From Prevotella sp. UBA6994 (GTDB taxonomy: Bacteria; Bacteroidota; Bacteroidia; Bacteroidales; Bacteroidaceae): a stretch of DNA of 8,926 nucleotides. Positions 6,673 through 8,926 of this stretch are shown here, piece after piece. The stretch's first letter is position 1, and every line of letters starts with the position of its first letter. The notes beneath the pieces are model-generated. The model saw only the letters and a list, made by a program, of their open reading frames with translations. It made no database searches and was not told the origin of the DNA. The DNA lies in assembly GCA_002449845.1 (NCBI GenBank), contig DJXW01000016.1, forward strand, positions 265,293-274,218. Reading direction: 5' to 3'. The position numbers were made by a program, and so were the translations under genes.

Positions 6673-6747
6673 CGGTGCGTACGGGACTCGAACCCGTGAC
6701 CTCCTGCGTGACAGGCAGGCATTCTAACCAGGCTGAACTAACGCACC
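6673..6747 (-). tRNA. tRNA-Asp (anticodon GUC), promoter-proximal copy
   Basis: Identical over all 75 bases to the other copy, with the anticodon at plus-strand 6710-6712 and no encoded CCA. A promoter lies 26 bases upstream, and a 25-base spacer separates the two tRNAs. Two adjacent copies of the single isoacceptor that reads both Asp codons probably serve gene dosage. Confidence 0.98.
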
Positions 6748-6773
6748 GTAGATAGCTTATTCGTTAGCGGTTG

Positions 6774-6805
6774 CAAAGGTAATAAACAATTTAGATTTAT
6801 CCAAA
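6774..6805 (-). promoter_or_regulatory. Promoter of the tandem tRNA-Asp unit
   Basis: On the minus strand, TTTG (6805-6802), a 20-base spacer and TACCTTTG (6781-6774) match the Bacteroidetes promoter elements fully. The predicted start near 6770 gives a leader of about 23 bases before the first tRNA. The -7 octamer is identical to that of the lipoprotein operon at 2959-2966. Confidence 0.87.
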
Positions 6806-6887
6806 TATTTATCCAACTTTTTTTGAAATAAATGACTCTCCAAGCAGAATGATGACAATAATGCTTCATTATTTACGACATTCCATG
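6806..6887. other. Non-coding spacer
   Basis: This completes the gene-free stretch between 6438 and 6967, whose other parts are listed separately. I see no credible reading frame or promoter here. The only structure is a short AT-rich hairpin, 6857-6863 with 6867-6873 around a 3-base loop. Confidence 0.6.
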
Positions 6888-6934
6888 AAAAAACGTGAGG
6901 AAATCACATCTCACGATGGATAATTCCTCACGTT
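6888..6934 (-). terminator. Intrinsic terminator of the GT4/GH57 operon
   Basis: A perfect 11-bp stem pairs 6924-6934 with 6892-6902 around a 21-base loop. Read on the minus strand it is followed by a T-run (6893-6888). It lies about 34 bases after the GH57 stop codon. Confidence 0.85.
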
Positions 6935-6941
6935 CCTTTGG

Positions 6942-6963
6942 TAAATGTTATTCGTAACGTTTG
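6942..6963 (-). repeat. Small hairpin between the GH57 stop codon and its terminator
   Basis: Positions 6942-6950 pair with 6955-6963 (9 bp, including G-T pairs) around a 4-base loop that reads TTCG on the plus strand and CGAA in the minus-strand transcript. It begins 4 bases after the stop of the GH57 gene, giving that mRNA two hairpins in a row at its 3' end. Its role is unknown; 3'-end protection is possible. Confidence 0.5.
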
Positions 6964-6967
6964 AATA

Positions 6968-8377
6968 CTATTCTTTCTTAGCAGCCTTGGTAGCAGTCTT
7001 TGACGCAGCCTTCTTGGCAGGAGCTTTCTTAGCTGTATCTTTTGCCTTGTCTATCTTCTCATGCAACTTATCATTGGCAGCCTCGATCTTTTCGATCTTG
7101 GTTTGGAGGCGAAGAATTTCCTTCTCCTTCATCTCAATTTCCTCACCTTGGTTACGAATGGTGGTCAACAATGAGTTCAATTCATCATTGTCAATCTCAT
7201 CTGGATAGAGCGTATGAACTCTGTTCAGGAAGTCGCCGAGAATGTTCATATAATTGGTGAAAGCATCGAAAGGACTGCTATAGATACCTCTATCAAGACC
7301 CACATTAGAAGGTTTGGTGGTCATGAAGCGGAAGTTGTTACTTGCCTGTAGGTAATCCCAATCCTGGTTGATACGTGGGTCATTGGCAATACGTACACGG
7401 TCTGCCACACTATAAAGTTTATTGAAAGCCTCACGCTGCATAGGGTTACCCAACCAACAGCTCACGTCTCTCTCCTCGTCAACCCATGACAACGTATCGG
7501 GAACATCAAGTCCACCAACACTCTTCGTCTTCATGCAGATCTCAGTTGGCGTTGCGAAAGTAATGCCTTTTTCCTTGGCACAAGCGGGCAAAGCCTTGAT
7601 GAAGTCGAGGATATTGCTTGACAATGGTTGAGCGATACCCAAGGCAGAAAGTTCCATGAAGATATTGATAATCTGCTCTTCCTCTGGCAGTGAAGCAATC
7701 TTGTCGATATATGTATCAGCAAAGAGAGGATAACCTTCCCAATCGCTGTTGTTGAAACGCAATGAAATGTCATCACTCAAGTTCACGTCACGAAGCAACA
7801 ACTTGAGGTTTGGAGCCAATGCGCAATTATACACATAGTGAGGAGACTTCCAGCCCAATACGTGTTTTGCACCTTCTGTAAGCATACCTTTGAATCCCAT
7901 CTGAGCAGCCTGGAGACCAATCTCATCAGAATAAATCAAAGAAGAGTTGCGGATAACGGTAGGAGTCTGTCCAAAATATTCCTGCATCTTAGCCATCTGC
8001 TTCTTCACATCGGCAGCGAAGCACTCTTCGTTAACGAGAGCCGACAAGCCATGTGAGTAAGGTTCGGCAAGAAATTCCACGCAACCCGTGTTGTTCAGTT
8101 CTTGCAATTTCTCCAATACCTGTGGAGCATGCATTTCCAATTGCTCAATGCCCACACCAGAGAGTGAGAATGCCACCTTGAAATATTTACCATGCTCCTG
8201 AATCATCTGTTGCAATACGTTCAGGGCAGGCATATATGAGCGCTCGGCTATGTCAGAAATGCTGCGCTCGTTCTCAAAATCATCATAGTAATAATGGTCG
8301 GTACCGATGTCGAAGAAACGGTAACGTTTGAGATGGATGATTTGATGTATCTCAAAATATAAACAAATTGTTTTCAT
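6968..8377 (-). CDS. GH57 alpha-amylase-like protein lacking both usual catalytic residues
   Basis: A 469-residue protein with no signal peptide, so cytoplasmic. The N-terminal ~380 residues match the GH57 family: EIHQIIHLKRY (residues 9-19), GCVEFLAEPYSHGL (98-111), RNSSLIYSDEIG (143-154), INIFMELSALG (237-247) and LQASNNFRFM (343-352). Active GH57 alpha-amylases read about RNTELIY and FMDYETFG in the third and fourth of these, the Glu and Asp being the catalytic pair; here those positions are Ser146 (codon 7942-7940) and Glu242 (codon 7654-7652). It therefore belongs with the alpha-amylase-like GH57 homologues known to lack one or both residues, and hydrolysis is doubtful. Residues ~411-445 look like a coiled coil, and ~446-469 form a Lys/Ala-rich tail. 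It lies 33 bases after a GT4 glycosyltransferase, with no promoter between. This pairing is familiar beside a glycogen-debranching gene in Bacteroides and points to glycogen metabolism. Confidence 0.88.
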   Translation of the reverse strand: MKTICLYFEIHQIIHLKRYRFFDIGTDHYYYDDFENERSISDIAERSYMPALNVLQQMIQEHGKYFKVAFSLSGVGIEQLEMHAPQVLEKLQELNNTGCVEFLAEPYSHGLSALVNEECFAADVKKQMAKMQEYFGQTPTVIRNSSLIYSDEIGLQAAQMGFKGMLTEGAKHVLGWKSPHYVYNCALAPNLKLLLRDVNLSDDISLRFNNSDWEGYPLFADTYIDKIASLPEEEQIINIFMELSALGIAQPLSSNILDFIKALPACAKEKGITFATPTEICMKTKSVGGLDVPDTLSWVDEERDVSCWLGNPMQREAFNKLYSVADRVRIANDPRINQDWDYLQASNNFRFMTTKPSNVGLDRGIYSSPFDAFTNYMNILGDFLNRVHTLYPDEIDNDELNSLLTTIRNQGEEIEMKEKEILRLQTKIEKIEAANDKLHEKIDKAKDTAKKAPAKKAASKTATKAAKKE

Positions 8378-8410
8378 TTTCTTATAAATATTAAATTGAT
8401 TTCCCGTTTA

Positions 8411-8926
8411 TTATTTCCATCCGAGCGTGCGCTCATAAAGTTCCTTAATCCATGCACCTACTTTTTCCCAAGTAATCTGGTCAACTTCACGTTTGCCTTC
8501 TTCTTGCAGATACTTGAAGAGGCTCTCATTGGTACAGATAGAATACATGGCATCAGCCAAAGCGTGAATATCCCAATAGTCAACCTTGATACAGTTCTCA
8601 AGGATTTCTGCACAACCACTTTGCTTAGAAATGATAGAAGGTGTACCACACTGCATGGCCTCAAGCGGAGAAATTCCAAAAGGCTCACTTACAGAAGGCA
8701 TGACGTAAACATCAGAGTCTTTCAAGCACTCATACACTTGTTTTCCTCTCATGAATCCTGGGAAGTGGAACCTATCGGCTATACCGCGTTCAGCAGCCAA
8801 GTAAATCATTTGCTCCATCATGTCACCAGAACCGGCGAAACAGAAACGCACGTTACGAGTACGGTGAAGTACCATGTTGGCAGCCTCAACGAAATACTCA
8901 GGTCCTTTCTGCATGGTGATACGTCC
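8411..8926 (-). CDS. GT4 glycosyltransferase, C-terminal part (5' end outside window)
   Basis: The frame is open to the right edge: the last 12 bases add Gly-Arg-Ile-Thr before the first visible Met, giving the conserved GRITMQKGPEYFVEAA segment, so 171 C-terminal residues are present. This is the nucleotide-sugar-binding Rossmann domain of a GT-B enzyme: FCFAGSGDM (AGSG nucleotide loop), FHFPGFM, DVYVMPSVSEPFG, and the E-x7-E motif EPFGISPLE followed by AMQCGTP. It transfers a sugar from a nucleotide donor. Because a GH57 alpha-amylase-like gene follows by 33 bases on the same strand, a glycogen or other alpha-glucan synthase role is inferred; the acceptor cannot be read from this fragment. 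No separate promoter is seen before the GH57 gene, so the two share a transcript that starts outside the window. Confidence 0.92.
   Translation of the reverse strand, partial: GRITMQKGPEYFVEAANMVLHRTRNVRFCFAGSGDMMEQMIYLAAERGIADRFHFPGFMRGKQVYECLKDSDVYVMPSVSEPFGISPLEAMQCGTPSIISKQSGCAEILENCIKVDYWDIHALADAMYSICTNESLFKYLQEEGKREVDQITWEKVGAWIKELYERTLGWK

Noticed and set aside
6572..6747. Two 76-bp direct repeats with a 25-bp spacer as a CRISPR-like array
   Set aside because: Both repeats fold as complete tRNA-Asp genes, there are only two of them, and no cas gene is present.
6945..7208. Plus-strand frame rich in Ala, Phe and Ser, resembling a membrane protein
   Set aside because: It is the complement of the Lys/Ala-rich tail and coiled coil of the GH57 gene, which creates a false hydrophobic peptide.
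8378..8410. A separate promoter for the GH57 gene in the gap after the GT4 gene
   Set aside because: The 33-base gap has no TAnnTTTG or TTTG element, so cotranscription with the GT4 gene is the simpler reading.

Overview
The window looks like an ordinary chromosomal stretch of a Bacteroidales bacterium, most likely Prevotella or a close relative. The grounds are four promoter-like sites built as TTTG, about 20 bases, then TAnnTTTG (the form used by the Bacteroidetes primary sigma factor), the near absence of Shine-Dalgarno sequences, and typical Bacteroidales families: a PCMD-domain surface lipoprotein, a PorT-type barrel, a short TonB-domain protein with an N-terminal cysteine cluster, and a GT4/GH57 alpha-glucan pair. 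No transposase, integrase, CRISPR array, phage gene or toxin gene is visible.

Positions 1-2842 hold the end of a plus-strand arabinose operon: the C-terminal three quarters of L-arabinose isomerase, then after 3 bases a complete FGGY sugar kinase (probably the L-ribulokinase), closed by a strong intrinsic terminator. Positions 2935-4980 form a self-contained two-gene unit with its own promoter: a lipoprotein predicted to be surface-exposed, and an outer-membrane beta-barrel. A hairpin terminator that could serve both strands separates it from a minus-strand radical SAM activase-like gene. That gene and the TonB-domain gene (5778-6437) are transcribed away from each other from back-to-back promoters in 5645-5777. 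The TonB-domain gene has the only strong Shine-Dalgarno in the window and ends in an unusually long hairpin.

Positions 6543-6805 contain a minus-strand tRNA unit: promoter, two identical tRNA-Asp(GUC) genes exactly 100 bp apart, and a terminator. The rest is a minus-strand operon: the end of a GT4 glycosyltransferase entering from the right edge, then a GH57 alpha-amylase-like protein whose two expected catalytic residues are both replaced and which ends in a coiled coil and a Lys/Ala-rich tail, then tandem hairpins including a terminator.

In function the window covers pentose catabolism, cell-envelope proteins, an orphan radical SAM enzyme, translation, and glycogen-type metabolism. No wholly new system is evident. 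The points most worth following are the catalytically degenerate but conserved-looking GH57 protein, the TonB-domain protein too short to be a classical energy transducer, and the lipoprotein/barrel pair.
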